Assembly (NCBI GenBank): GCA_013368315.1
Contig: JAACJM010000014.1
Location: forward strand, 744,001 to 808,000
From: Tetrapyrgos nigripes
Lineage: Eukaryota; Basidiomycota; Agaricomycetes; Agaricales; Campanellaceae
Direction: 5' to 3'
Length of the DNA: 64,000 bases
Numbering within the stretch: position 1 is the first letter of the stretch; every line of letters starts with the position of its first letter. A program made the translations under genes and the position numbers. This document shows, one piece after another, positions 35,476 to 46,658 of the stretch. Under the pieces are notes generated by a model. The model worked only from the letters and a program-made list of their open reading frames with translations. It ran no database searches and had not been told where the DNA came from.

Positions 35476-36907
35476 TTAGAATAAAACGAGTGTGACTAGG
35501 ACTCGGAGAGAGTTTATTTGTCGCTGCGAGCGTTCAACAGTCTCGACAAGCTTTGAGGTGACCTGAAGGTCAAGGACAGCGGCATTCTGGAGAGAATTTA
35601 TTTGTCGCCGCGAGCGTTCAACAGCCTCGACAAGCTTTGAGGTGTCCCGAAGGCCACGGACAGCGGCCTCCTGACAGAAGTGATCGATAACGACTTGAGC
35701 GTGTCTAAGTGCGTCTTCGTCATGGGCTAGGCGCTTGAAGCGGCTGAAGAAAGGACGGTGTGCGCTTATGTGCTCTAACTTGCGTTTCTGGGCGGAAAAC
35801 AGGCTGGAAAGAGCGGTTAGCACACATATTCAGTCAGTTGATCGATTCAGACACCTACGCAGATACTTCGTCGGCTTGAGAAGTGTCACCGTCACCGGGA
35901 TCAAGAGACTGAATTCGAGCGAGAAGGTCTCTGGCTTTTGGTTCGATGGCTGATACTCGCTGTAACGGAAAAATAAAATGAAATAATGTATTAGTCCAAA
36001 GCAACTTCGATCCTTCAGACCCATTGGAACATACTTTCTCGATATTCCAAATAGCCAAAATGCCGGAAACGGCGCTTTTCAGAGGGGGGAAGGTATCTGA
36101 AGACTGAGCCACCACCTGCAAAACTTCTCGACATACAACGGTCGAGTTTTCCCGCAACCGCCGGAGTCTGCCAGAGGCTCGTACAAGATCAGAATGAGAG
36201 ACATCCAGCTGCTTTCGCAGCATGTTGAGGTCACTCGAGGAACCTTGGGATGCGATACAGATCTGCATGTTTGAGAACAACCTTCAGCGGGATACACTCT
36301 CGTTAGCCAATGTCGACATGAGGTTAAAAACACAGTACACACCTTGTAAGGTCTTCAATTTGTACAGACAGTCCAGATGAAATCTGAGGATTTGGATCGG
36401 AATCCATGGCGTCACCTACGGCCTCAGCGACTGCTTCAAGGATATCGAAGGATCGCCTGAAAATTTTTTGGCCATCCTGGATACTCGAGTGCTACAAAAG
36501 GAGACGCATCAACATGAGCTCAATAATCACAATTCGTGGGCAACTCACGTTGATAGATGAGCGCAGGCCTACGACGCTGTCGGCCAGATCCTTCAAGACA
36601 TGGAAAGGCTCAGCAGATTGTACCAGAGCCTTGAGGCGTGCATCGATTGTTACAGTAGACGACGGAAAAGAATCATGATGTTTACGGCCGATTCTGTTTG
36701 TAAGTGTGTTGTTGAGAGGTTCTACAACCAACTGCTGTGAGACAGAGTGGGGGTATCAGTCTTCCTTTCACCGCAACTCGTTAATGTCTAGATACATACC
36801 AATTGTTTGGTCTTAGATGAATCACGTCGGAGATGAAGTCGAAGCCGAGGGAAAAGTTTCCGGCCCTCTGTCCGGCCCTCGTTCCCAATCGCAGGGGACG
36901 AGGGCAT
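35476..36907 (-). CDS. Helical protein resembling fungal NLR/cell-death N-terminal domains, copy B
   Basis: Six exons right to left (36907-36800, 36734-36549, 36491-36343, 36281-36035, 35959-35859, 35803-35476) give 1119 nt, 372 aa. Exons 3, 4 and 5 have exactly the same lengths as in copy A (149, 247, 101 nt). Exon 1 is 12 nt longer, exon 2 is 6 nt shorter and the last exon is 90 nt longer, all multiples of three. The last difference is largely a tandem duplication of a helical segment (SKLVEAVERSRRQINSL, then SKLVETVERSQRQINSL). The FPPLKSAVSGIL segment (about residue 212) and the upstream FHVLKDLADSV block are kept. The role in a cell-death or NLR-like pathway is inferred from resemblance alone. 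It lies downstream of RPL27A in the same direction. Confidence 0.78.
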
Positions 36908-37605
36908 GGAAGGAGGGAGGACAGACAGAAGGAAAGGGGAAGGGGGAGGAGGGAAGAAAAGGGAAGGGGGGGAGGGAGGAGGGAAGAAGGAAAAGAGATG
37001 ATCGATAAAGCTCAAATGAAAGGCATAAATACTTTCCACAATGTATACTGCTGTACTGCCATCGAGCAATCCCGCGTCTTTACATCCACAGTCTTCTGCA
37101 GTAAAGACACCATCATACAGCAGTGTACCTGACAAGAGCTGTTGAACCTGAGATAGCAGTAGAAAGCAGGCGTACCGACCGACCTTTGCTAGCAACTCAT
37201 GAGTTTTATAACATTGATATCTAGAACGTAGACGAACAGCGCTAGCTCGAAATGTAACCAGCGGACAAGCAAGCCTACAGCCTGCTGCGTGCTACATAGT
37301 CCTTAATGAATAGAGTAGACGCGCAGATATCAGCGCTTCAGCACCGACATCCAGCAGGTGATTCCAAGATCCGACAGAAGAATCATAAGTACATCAGAAT
37401 TCTGACTCCTGAAAATACATGGAAGACACTGCTATGAGCGCTATGTACCGAGCCTTTGGCAGGTGCGGTTGCGTTGGTCAAAACCGTCCTCAAGGGCACA
37501 CGCAAGAATCCATATTTTGCATGGGGCATGTTGTTATGTCATGGGCGGATAAGCACATATGCGAGAAAAAACAAAGTAGAGATAACAGTAGAAGAGTATA
37601 ATCCC

Positions 37606-38219
37606 TCATGCAATGAGCTTTACAACACCGCCTGCTTCCTTGATTTTTCGCCTGCAAATAAGGGTGTTAGTAACTCTGGTTGGGTAAAGAAGACAGAGGG
37701 ACGCACTCTGCGATCTCGGAAACGAATCGCGCTTTTACAATGAATGGGAGTTTGGGGAGGCTATTAAGAACAGTCTTGTTGAGTACCTGCACCAGTAAAG
37801 CAGCGAACCAAAAACTCACGTTCCGTTACCCAAGACTTTTCCGTACCCATGTCTCAGGGTGTCAATGACGGGGACGACTTCTGAGTCCTCAGTCAAACCC
37901 TTCTTCTCCTCCGCAGGCACAAGACTCCACAGCTTGTCGACGTTGATGATGGGACGCCAGTACTGGTTGCGGGTAAGGTGGAAGTGACGCATACCAACCT
38001 TACCGAAGTAACCAGGGTGGTATTTATCGAAGTTGGTCCTGGAGAGAAGCATTAGCACCGGGCAGTTAGTATGAGGAAAATAGATAGAACGGACCTGTGG
38101 TGATGCTGACCACCAGCGAGACCACGACCACCAGGGTGTTTGCGGTGCTTCCCTACTCGTCCGTTACCGGCAGATACGTGACCACGGTGCTTGCGAGTAT
38201 TCGAGAAACGGGTCGGCAT
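37606..38219 (-). CDS. RPL27A: 60S ribosomal protein L27a/L28 (uL15)
   Basis: Four exons right to left (38219-38095, 38038-37820, 37760-37707, 37651-37606) give 444 nt, 147 aa, the normal family length. The N-terminus [52 protein letters not shown] and the C-terminal AGGVVKLIA are diagnostic of uL15 of the large subunit. A 5' UTR intron ending in CTTCTTCAG just upstream of the ATG (about 38233-38425) is likely, as is common for ribosomal protein genes. It is head-to-head with RPB11, about 0.96 kb between start codons. The left-arm copy at 22152 is dead, so this is the functional gene of the pair. Confidence 0.96.
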
Positions 38220-38869
38220 TTTTCAGGTCTGAAGAAAAAGCAGGGCGTAAGTTTCGAGTTTTGAGGAAACGACAAAGTCCAGCCAAAAAGCGTCATCCGA
38301 TCCGAGTCGACCCATCCAGCCATTTCCACCGATTTTTCCAGCATTTTCGGTATTCCATATGACAATAGGCCTTCCAGATGACGGACAAACAGCATTTCGG
38401 GGTAGACAGAGGGCAATAACGAACCTTGAGGAGTCGAGGAGAAAGTCGTGGATTTCGGAATCGCAGTGTTGATTCGCCTAGCAGATAGTTTGTTTGGTTG
38501 AACCAAACAAGGAAAAGTCCGTGTGGACTGAGAAATGTCGACGCGCCTTTTTTCTCTTCCTTCACTTTGTTTCTTTTCAAAGGTAAGTAGCCCACCCTTT
38601 GCTCTATTGGATGATGGGGCTTGTAGTCCATATTTATTGTCGCTGATGCTCTAGTCATAACTGGAGTTCGTGATCGCATTTGTGTCCTGAGCCTTCTGTT
38701 TTCTCTTGACTTGGTTACTGACTCATCCTCTACAGTCATAGATTTTCTCTTTCTTCAACGGCAGGTGATTGCACGTAGTGGTGAGTCTCTCATTCTCTCC
38801 CGTTTGACCTGTTTTGCTTTCTCGAAATGATTAAACTAAATCATAATCTGTCAATCCCCCGAGCGTAAA

Positions 38870-38955
38870 AGCGCGATGGCGATTCCATGGTTTCTACATG
38901 CATGGCTTTATGATCCTTCTTTCTCGTCTCTCTTTCTGCTTTGACGTGTTACTAA
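38870..38955 (+). ncRNA. Duplicated intronic element, copy 1 (possible C/D snoRNA)
   Basis: This lies in RPB11 5' UTR intron 1. It contains a 26-nt core (38895-38920; TACATGCATGGCTTTATGAT plus CCTTCT) identical to that in intron 2. CGATGGC 15 nt upstream and TTTGACG downstream occupy the places of box C and box D but fit the RUGAUGA/CUGA consensus poorly. Position in an intron next to a ribosomal-protein gene suits a snoRNA, but this copy may be degraded. Confidence 0.3.
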
Positions 38956-39061
38956 TACCCCTTTTCGTGTCCAGGTTGTTACATAGTCAGATTGTTCTAG
39001 GTGAGCATCATTTCCCTTCTGCCCCTGAGGATTAGAACGAATTCTTCTTTTGCGTCCGAGT

Positions 39062-39152
39062 TTCTCGATGACGATTCACGAATTTGTATACATGCATGGC
39101 TTTATGATCCTTCTTACCCGTCTTCCTCCTTTTTCCGACTTAGCGCTGACTA
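39062..39152 (+). ncRNA. Duplicated intronic element, copy 2 (possible C/D snoRNA)
   Basis: This lies in RPB11 5' UTR intron 2 and shares the 26-nt core at 39089-39114 with copy 1. CGATGACG (box C-like, five of seven consensus positions) precedes it, and GCTGAC (exact CTGA) lies near 39146, about 85 nt apart, a typical C/D snoRNA span. No terminal stem is obvious and no guide target was tested. Confidence 0.35.
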
Positions 39153-39178
39153 TTTCCTCTCAGTGCTTTTGCTCTAAT

Positions 39179-39772
39179 ATGAACGCACCAGCCCGTTACG
39201 AACTTTTTGTGCTTGATGAAGGCGAGAGGCCGTGCGTCTATCGTCTCTATGACCGGAAATCCTTCCTCGTCGTTGACGTACTTTCAGAGTGGAAGTAACT
39301 GAAGATACCAAGATCCCCAACGCCGCTACTGTTAAGATTGTCAAGCAGGATCATACACTAGGCAATATGTTACGAGCGTGCGTCTTACTCCTTCTTTACC
39401 CCTTCCTACTACTCGACTTACGAGTTTCGTCTTCTCAACAGTCAACTCCTTTCCATGCCCCAAGTCCTCTTCGCCGGCTACAAAGTCCCTCACCCCCTCC
39501 ACCCCTACTTTTTGCTGAAAATCCAAACAGACGGCACCGTCACCCCCGAGGCCATCCTCGAGCAAGCTTGTAATAAGCTGATTGGTACCCTGTCCTCGTT
39601 GGATCAAAAGTTTAAACGAGAGTTCTCGTTCAAGGAGGTGGAGAGTTCGGGTACAACCGGGCTCGGAGGAACTACTACTGGTGGCTTTGCCTCTGGTGAA
39701 GACCCCTATGGTGTAGGTAGCGGTGTGGGTGGAGCTGCTTGGGGAAGTGGGAAGGATTACCTGGACTTCTAG
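39179..39772 (+). CDS. RPB11: RNA polymerase II subunit RPB11
   Basis: Three exons (39179-39231, 39288-39377, 39442-39772) give 474 nt, 157 aa. The family signature is plain: NAPARYELFVLDEGE at the start, TKIPNAATVKIVKQDHTLGN, then VLFAGYKVPHPLHPYFLLKI and the C-terminal helix around NKLIGTLSSLDQKF. RPB11 pairs with RPB3 in the polymerase II assembly platform in the nucleus. The usual length is about 115-125 aa. The additional about 35 residues are a Gly/Ser/Thr-rich tail (GLGGTTTGGFASGED). It is divergent with RPL27A. Confidence 0.96.
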
Positions 39773-41357
39773 TTTTGTCAGTTGTACGATGCTTTCCTTG
39801 TGTATCATTAGTATGTATAGTCAATGTAACGGATGACGCTGTAGCTGGCTATCCCGACTCCGTATCTCTATTACTACACTACCGTGGTCCATGTCATCCT
39901 TGCTTCCATGCAAACGCTGGGGCTCTGGTTGGCTCGACCGGGAGGGATGGAGGCCTTTTGCTAGGCTCGGTCCCATCCGTTCTTTTCGAACTCCGGCTGC
40001 AGTTCGTCAGAACGGCTGGTACTTTTGGGCGTCGTTTTGGGAGCTTGGCGTGGGAATGAGGACTTGTAAAACTTTTCTCAAACTCTCGTGTACATCAACG
40101 TCGCAAATGCATTTTCTTCCTCCTCAACTGCCGTTCAACACTCAAACGTCGACCTATCTCCTGCTGTACTGATCTGTTACAATGTCTGGAACTTCTCATG
40201 GTCGTCTATTCTGGAAAAACAAAGACTTCAGAACTGAAAATGGCTGATACCTATGCGCTGTGCCGTTGAAGTGTCAAACACATCACGATTCTGGGGGAAA
40301 CTACTCGAATACTTGACTTATAGCTTGCTTGTCTCTTAATGGAGGCTATCCTTGACTTGCTGTTCTGACCGATGTGTCACCTTGCCACCTTTCATTGCCA
40401 ACTTTGCCAAAACTTTGCCAAAATCTGCACATGGCTCGGAAAGAGTTTTAATAATCATTTAATTCGCATGTCAGTACGTTCTTCTAATACATATCTTACT
40501 TCCCGATGCCTGAAGGTAAATGACTATTGGCGTCTGCAGCGCTCTCGCTGCTTTCTGGACATGCAGCGAAAACAAAAATATTTACGAGTTCAAATTCCCG
40601 CACCAAGCTCCCCAAACGACGCCCAAAAGTACCAGTCTGTTGGGAATCTTGGCCCCATTCAAAGTCCGCCAGGCCATGTTAGATTACCCAATAGACTGGT
40701 TCACGAGTCTAGCCTTTTGCCATTAGGTAGATACTAGCAGTGACGTAAGCCCTGCTTCTAGATGATAAGCAGCAAGTAAAGATCGCATTGTACCACGCTG
40801 CGAAAGAAAGGGAAGGTCGGCGGATCCGAGGCCCCGTGCAAAGGCTTCAGATCTAGAATGAGGGAGAGATTTCGCTTCTTGCAGCCTCATCTCCTCCCCC
40901 CCATACCCATATTTCCTGCCTACACAATTAAATAATAAGGTAACTGAGCCCTGATTGAGTACAATGATACAAAACTAATAAGCCTCTGGTCCCTCTCGAA
41001 GCGATACAGAAGCCTGATGTAGATTGAATGTCCCGGTTATCCGTTGATACTGAACTGTATTACACTGTTGCTCCAAAGATTGCCTCAACTTGCTACAATT
41101 TTCTTGCCTGTGGAGGACATTGGCTCGAGTACTTCTAGATAGGATTGACTTCAAGGAAAAGGAAAGCATTGGCTTGCGATGTTAGCAGGAATTCGAAGAG
41201 ACCGATCCGTTGGAGCAATCGCTTAAGCGAGGCGGAGCGGGACAGATAGCGCGTTAGCCAATCAGATTTGAGAGTTGAGGGGGACAAACGGATGTATATA
41301 ACGATGATTATATATTCAAAGATAGCATTATACATAATTTGTTGCGATTCAATTAAT
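39773..41357. other. Intergenic, no supported gene
   Basis: Short frames occur on both strands, the longest at 40372-40737, without recognisable domains. The region just before the tRNA is AT-rich. Confidence 0.4.
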
Positions 41358-41429
41358 TCCATCATGGTGTAGTGGCTAACATTATCGCCTCTCACGCGAT
41401 AGCCCAGGGTTCGATTCCCTGTGATGGAA
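41358..41429 (+). tRNA. tRNA-Glu(CTC)
   Basis: A complete 72-nt cloverleaf: acceptor TCCATCA/TGATGGA, D stem GTGT/ACAT, anticodon stem ATCGC/GCGAT with loop CTCTCAC (anticodon CTC), T arm CAGGG-TTCGATT-CCCTG, discriminator A at 41429. No intron. A and B box positions (TGGTGTAGTGG and GGTTCGATTCC) fit polymerase III promoters. A second gene with the same 3' part is cut by the left window edge. Confidence 0.95.
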
Positions 41430-43764
41430 TTTATGTCCGTAATGCTGAAATTTTTCTTGTGGATCAGTAGCGCATCTATGTGCGTGCCAACCTTCACAAG
41501 AGTGCTGCTGATGATATAAGTACATGTGCTCTTAATCTTTACATTCTAGTTCGCAGCTGCAGATGTCGCGTCTCATTGAAGTGCGTTTTGCAGGAGGAGG
41601 AGTTGCTGAGAGGTTCAGTTAGAATGAAAAACTGGCGAAGCAAAACAAGAACGAGTGGCGTGATACACAATTTGTCAGACCCTTGTCCACAATAACCCTC
41701 ACCCAGCCGGTATTATGCAACCCTCAGTACATATCAATAACTCCTTCAGGCCACCAAGCGGGATCCAGACGCAGGACAGCAGCCAGTATTTCCAAGATGC
41801 AAAATCTGTGGCTCACGGACGCTATATATGTCTCTCCTGCTTCCGAGTCGACTGGTTGCCACCGACACCTTCTCCTTCACCGGCGATACCGATAGTACTA
41901 CCATCAACCAAGTGTGGCAACACACACTCCTCCACAGCCCTCTGCACACGCACTGTTACATCATCCATATTTTCTCCTGGATACTTGTCATGTCTTTCTT
42001 CCGACTCTGAAAGATACCACGTCTGACGACATCTTCAATACTCTAAGAGCTCTTCCGCTCCGCCAATAAGCCGTTAACGGGCGTCCTTCAGCCACTCCAA
42101 AATTTTGTTCTCAGAGATCTGGATTGATGATAAAATGGGGTTTTGGATCAGGTTAGGCGGTCCAGATGGCTTTGGCGGTAGGGCGGGCGCGAAGAAGTGG
42201 TGAGGTGTAGATTGTATGCGGTTTGAGATCGGGTTGGGTGAGAGTGAGAGCGCAGAAGTAAGCTCCGAGCGCGGTGACTTGAGTTTTTCCTTTCAATGTA
42301 TCAGGTAATTAGCACTACATACAAGCTCAAGTTTAGGAATCCTTACCAGATTCTGAAAGAGGTGCGTCTTTCGACCCTGTCCACAGGTTCCTCTACTATG
42401 TGGGCAGGGTCGAAAAGATGGGTGGCGGAATTAACATTTGGTCATGGAGTCGAAAAGGACTATGTATATGGAACGCACGATGTAGTCTTCTGGTTCGCCG
42501 TGTCTGACCTAGACAAACAGAGGTCTTAATAGGCCCTGCTAGTAATGTCAGAAGATTCTGACGAGTTGCTGCACTCACAAAAGTGATTCGAGGCTTCTAA
42601 TGTGATGCCCCAGCCCTTAAATGACACCCCAGAATTAACGGATCGAAGCAAGTTGCGATGCCAATACCTACATAGCAATCCCCGAGCAGTCCGTAGGGAC
42701 CCAGGGATAAGATGTATGACCAAATGAACCCCAATGTAGGTGCTGTACTCACAGCTTTAACTTTAGAGTTCTTGGATGCACTCGTGTATGCCTCATGTAT
42801 CTTCCAGTACCTTGATTAGCGCTGCGTCAGCCGCAGTCAGAAAACTTGCAGATGTGCCACCGACTCGAGTCAAATCATATACAGTGGGTCGACTGAGCTT
42901 GACTCGTACGAGAGAACCGTTGCTTCTCTGTATAGCGTCCGACAGTGAACTGGACGTTTCGGATGCGGATGCGGACTCTGAAAAAGGAACAATGCATGTG
43001 TGGATCGCCCAACGGTTTATCGTTACCATGACTCTGTAGCAGTCAAAAAGAAAGTTCTGGTAAGAAATCGGACCACAACAATCACCGGTACTTTCACAAG
43101 GAAACCACTCACTTCGAAGGAGTCTCGACCTTTGGTAACCAGTTACTAGTCACTTCTAATCCAAAAGAAGGACAGAAAGCTCCAGCTCACGGTGACGAGT
43201 AAGTGTATGCTAGCGGACTCGGAAGGTCCCTAGTCTGAAAGAGCGGCGTCGGAAAACGATACACGGGCAGAGTGTCAGTAGTGATTGAAGCAAGGCGGCC
43301 AATCGAACACTGGGTGGTATACTGGCGGCTCGGGTCCGACATTGACACCTGCCAATCGCAAGAAAAAGGAGATATGCAGACCACGGGAGTAACAAGAAGA
43401 CTACCTGGGTTTTCTGAGTGGCTGGAGCTTTCACATTTTGATGTGTACGAAGAATAGCAAGTACCATGTGCTTCTGCGGGATACGAGATGGTAGCGTGCT
43501 TCGGTGAAGCAACAACATGCCGATTCGTAAGTCCGCTGGCCAACATATGTTCATCCTTCCCATTATTGATCTCCGTGCCACTTCGAATAGAATGACTGCA
43601 CGAAGAGTATAGGAATCGAGAGGACGTCGACACGCACTGGGACGGACTACGATATGATTGAATATACGCTGCAAAAGATGCTGATTCCTTCCTACGTACG
43701 AGGCTGCGAAATGAGCATCACTGGCTGAAAATAGCGCAGACTATAACATAACTTGAAGGCATGA
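41430..43764. other. Gene-poor stretch, one weak minus-strand candidate
   Basis: The only protein-like material is on the minus strand. A 148-codon ATG frame (43633-43187, starting MSTSSRFLYSS) is followed by an open frame at about 43145-42793 (DCYRVMVTINRW and VKLSRPTVYDLTRVGGTSAS). I could not find a splice that joins the two without a stop, and neither resembles a known family. A short-lived or decayed gene is possible. Confidence 0.3.
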
Positions 43765-45993
43765 CTATCGCCTGGAATACTTTTGCCTCCTCCTGGCCTT
43801 TTCTTCCATCGTCAACTGCTTCTTTCTCTGCGTCGCACTAATATTGTTCGCGTCATTCTCTTCCCGCTCGGACTCGACCAAATACCTCTCTATACATTCC
43901 TCCATCTTCCTCTGAACCAACTGCCCATCTACGGCCCCGTTCTTGACTCGGTTTTGATTTTCAAGTTCTTCCGAGCTCAGCTGCCACTCAAAATCAAATC
44001 CCCATCCTTGGGTGATTGATCTAGAGGCACTGTCAAGAAGTAGGCCACTGGCTCTGGAGTCGAGTTGAGATGAGTTAGACGCAGCTAGGAGCCCGCCTTC
44101 CTCGCGCCACCATTTCACAAAATAGGAAGCAGTACGTGTGACATCTGGCTCGGCGCCGCGTTTGACCATCCCCATGCGCTGTGCCAGTTGAGCTAGAAAG
44201 TTCTCCAGGTCTGTGGTAGGCTGCGCGCCGTCTGGAAGCAGAGACAAGTATGCTGGAGCTAGTGAATAGTCGGAAATAATAATGAAGACGAATTTCGAAA
44301 AAAATAACATGAGTCTATTGATAGAATCGGAAAAAAAAGATATCGCCGATGATACTCACATGTCGGGTTCAGAACATTAAGTCGGTAGAGCAGATAAGCA
44401 GCCAAGGTTTCCATGTCGTACATCCCTTCCTTAATTCCCGCTGTAGAACAGATCAGAAACCAAGTTCGTAAGGACACCAAAGAATTTTGTAATAGATCAT
44501 AGGTGAATTGTGCCCGCCATGCACACATCAACATTATCAATTAATGATTAATGGTCTGAGGCAAAGGTACAATGTGTTTGGGGCCTGCTCCCAAGGTCTT
44601 AGCCAATGGCCAGTAAGCAAGTAGCTCAAGGCTGTGTCTATGTCGCCACGTTTGGGGTATCGCTCATGGGACAAGAAAAACAAAGACATAGAAATTTACG
44701 TACCTATCAAGGCAAGTTTGACCCCTCTTTCGGCACCTTTTTCCCCATGGCCGAGGAAGGGAAGCATCACACCGGGGCTATCAAACGCGTAAACCGGTGG
44801 GTCTACTGAAAGTTTCAGCCTAGTCGATAGAGCTTGCGTGAGTCCCGGCTGAGCTGAGGTACGGAAAGCTTTCGGTGAAGCTAATAAAGCCATTCGGGAG
44901 AGATGATAAAGGAAAGTCAAAACACAAAGAAATACAGGTCTCATAAGTACACGTACGGCCGTTGATACCCATGTTCCGCAAGGCATTAAGTAGAGTGGAT
45001 TTTCCAACGTTAGGCATTCCGATGACTAGCACATTCAGCTCTGGCGCATTAGGGTATTGTTTGGCTATATCTTTATGAAAGAATGGTAACACACAATAGG
45101 CGTCAGCACATATTGTTATTCGAGTGACTCAAACGTGACAGAAGGAACGGTTCGACATACTTACTAACGTCTTGCTCAGATATCGAATATCTCTCGGTTT
45201 CTGCCAAGACGCGAAGATTATCTGTTGACCAGGTAGTTTTTTGGACATGGCTTGTCGGAAAGGCTACAAGATAAAATAAGATTAGAGTTGTCCATACAAC
45301 CTATTGTGTTGAGATTCAAAAACATATCTGACTCACCTCCATGCCCCACTCAGGAACCAGATCCCTTTTATTGAGGACGACGATTCGCTCGCAAGGAGCA
45401 GCGTTGACTATCCGGCGACCAGGGTCGTTGGGATCCCAACCGCGTTCTAGCCGCCACTTGCGTAGGGCTCCTGGTGCGGATAGAAAATAATCAGCTTTTC
45501 TAATCACCATAAATGAGCGAGGAAAACAAAACAAAACAGTAGATCTAAGCCCTAATAGCTCCGCATTAGACCGATGATGGAGTTAACTGCTAATATGCCA
45601 GAAAATTCTGGCTATGTAGATCTCCAACAGGTTTAATTGCCGACACCTCTAGGTTCGAATAAGGGGCCCTCACCCCAGGCCCCAGGGTGCTTCACTACAG
45701 AAGATCCCACACTAGCCCGTCCAGATTCCGTGCATCTACCCTACCAACTTCACCGTCCCCAATACATAACCCAAATAGGTCGAGCAATGAAGCCTAACCA
45801 TACAAAGTCGTAAAAACGCACCTTCTAATGTTCGATTGATACTTGTCAGCGGAAGCCTGGAGTCCCTTAGTTCCAGAACAACATCCGTACGCGTAAGCAG
45901 AGAAGGAAGCATCCGAGTAAACTTCATCATGTGGCCAGGGTACCATGATGGAGGTATTGGAAGCACGGGAAGAGGAATGTGAGTTAGAGTCAT
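43765..45993 (-). CDS. MTG1: Mitochondrial ribosome-associated GTPase MTG1 (YlqF/RbgA family)
   Basis: Seven exons right to left (45993-45822, 45470-45337, 45263-45161, 45070-44957, 44880-44704, 44440-44360, 44258-43765) give 1275 nt, 424 aa. The G motifs are circularly permuted as in this family: G4 NKRD comes first, then G1 GMPNVGKST, then G3 DSPG. WYPGHMMKF near the N-terminus and the SRLPLTSIN and GALRKWRLERG segments are also characteristic. MTG1 acts late in mitochondrial large-subunit assembly at the inner membrane. Intron 1 is 351 nt, much longer than the rest. The C-terminal about 100 residues end in a Lys/Arg-rich tail. The start at 45993 follows an in-frame stop. It is divergent with a small gene at 46303. 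Confidence 0.93.
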
Positions 45994-46302
45994 CTTTCAG
46001 GTCTTTGTCGAGGTTTCCAACTGCTTTCCGAGGGTTGACAGTGGCGATAGACAGAGCCTTTTGTGTTGGATTGATGAGAGTGACGTCTGGGAGAATGGCG
46101 CAGAGCTCCAGTCTGTGCTCCGGGAATAGAACAGCCTAGCGCGAATTGTATAGTGCAGGGAAGATATCCAATCCGGACCAAGAGAAAAATTTTTTGTCGG
46201 AATCCGGGTCAGGTAGTCCGAAAATTACGGCGCACGCCGAAGTGCTGCTGTGGAGAGAAGCAGAGCCACCAAGACAGTCTTTAGGGTTCCTTTGGATCAG
46301 AG

Positions 46303-46658
46303 ATGTCTTTTTTCACGAACCGCAGTAGCCTTGATACGTTAGACGCAGAAGGCAGGCTCAGGAATGTCGAAGGAAGTGGAAGAAGTCAAGAAGGTTGTTG
46401 TGGTATGTTTGGACTCAGAACTCTCGGCTACCACGTTCCGGCGGAGATCAGAGTTCTTTCGGTGCCAGTCAAAGTGTTAAAATTAAATCATCTGCCACAG
46501 CAGCCACTCCGCAGGACATTACTCGGGGAATGTCTGCCCACGAAGGAGCATGGAACAATAGTATCCAACATCTGATGAATGATAGCGCAAAACAAAAGAG
46601 GCGCATTGGAGATAATCTTATCAACTCTATTCACCAAGTTGAGACAGCGTCTCAATGA
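46303..46658 (+). CDS. Small hypothetical protein
   Basis: Two exons, 46303-46402 and 46501-46658, join across a 98-nt intron (GTATGT to CCACAG) to give 258 nt, 85 aa. It starts MSFFTNRSSLDTLDAEGR and ends INSIHQVETASQ. The sequence is hydrophilic, with a predicted C-terminal helix and no membrane segment. I do not recognise the family. The sequence inside the proposed intron is partly open in the second-exon frame, so the acceptor may lie elsewhere. It is head-to-head with MTG1, 309 bp between starts. Confidence 0.5.

Larger units (their letters stand above)
35275..38488. repeat. Inverted segmental duplication, right arm (likely parental)
   Basis: It matches the reverse complement of 21886-24932. 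It holds the intact RPL27A and the second helical gene, transcribed right to left. It is longer than the left arm mainly because that arm has deletions in RPL27A and because a tandem duplication lies in the last exon of the helical gene here. Similarity ends at ATAACCGACCAGCCCG on the left and at AGCAGATAGTT on the right. Confidence 0.9.
38489..39178 (+). promoter_or_regulatory. RPL27A/RPB11 divergent promoter and RPB11 5' UTR with two introns
   Basis: Two spliceosomal introns can be placed in the RPB11 leader. Intron 1 is 38781-38974 (GTGAGT, perfect TACTAATAC-type branch site, CCAG). A 26-nt exon follows (38975-39000), then intron 2, 39001-39163 (GTGAGC, CTCTCAG). The coding ATG is at 39179. 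Each intron holds one copy of the same element. Confidence 0.6.

Noticed and set aside
18770..38488. Repeats A and B as part of the inverted segmental duplication
   Set aside because: They are not in mirrored positions: A lies outside the left arm next to RPL27A, whereas B lies inside, next to the 3' end of the helical gene. They are therefore separate repeats.
46403..46418. A 16-nt micro-intron (GTATGT...CTCAG) in the small gene
   Set aside because: Too short for a spliceosomal intron and it does not restore frame; a 98-nt intron ending CCACAG does.
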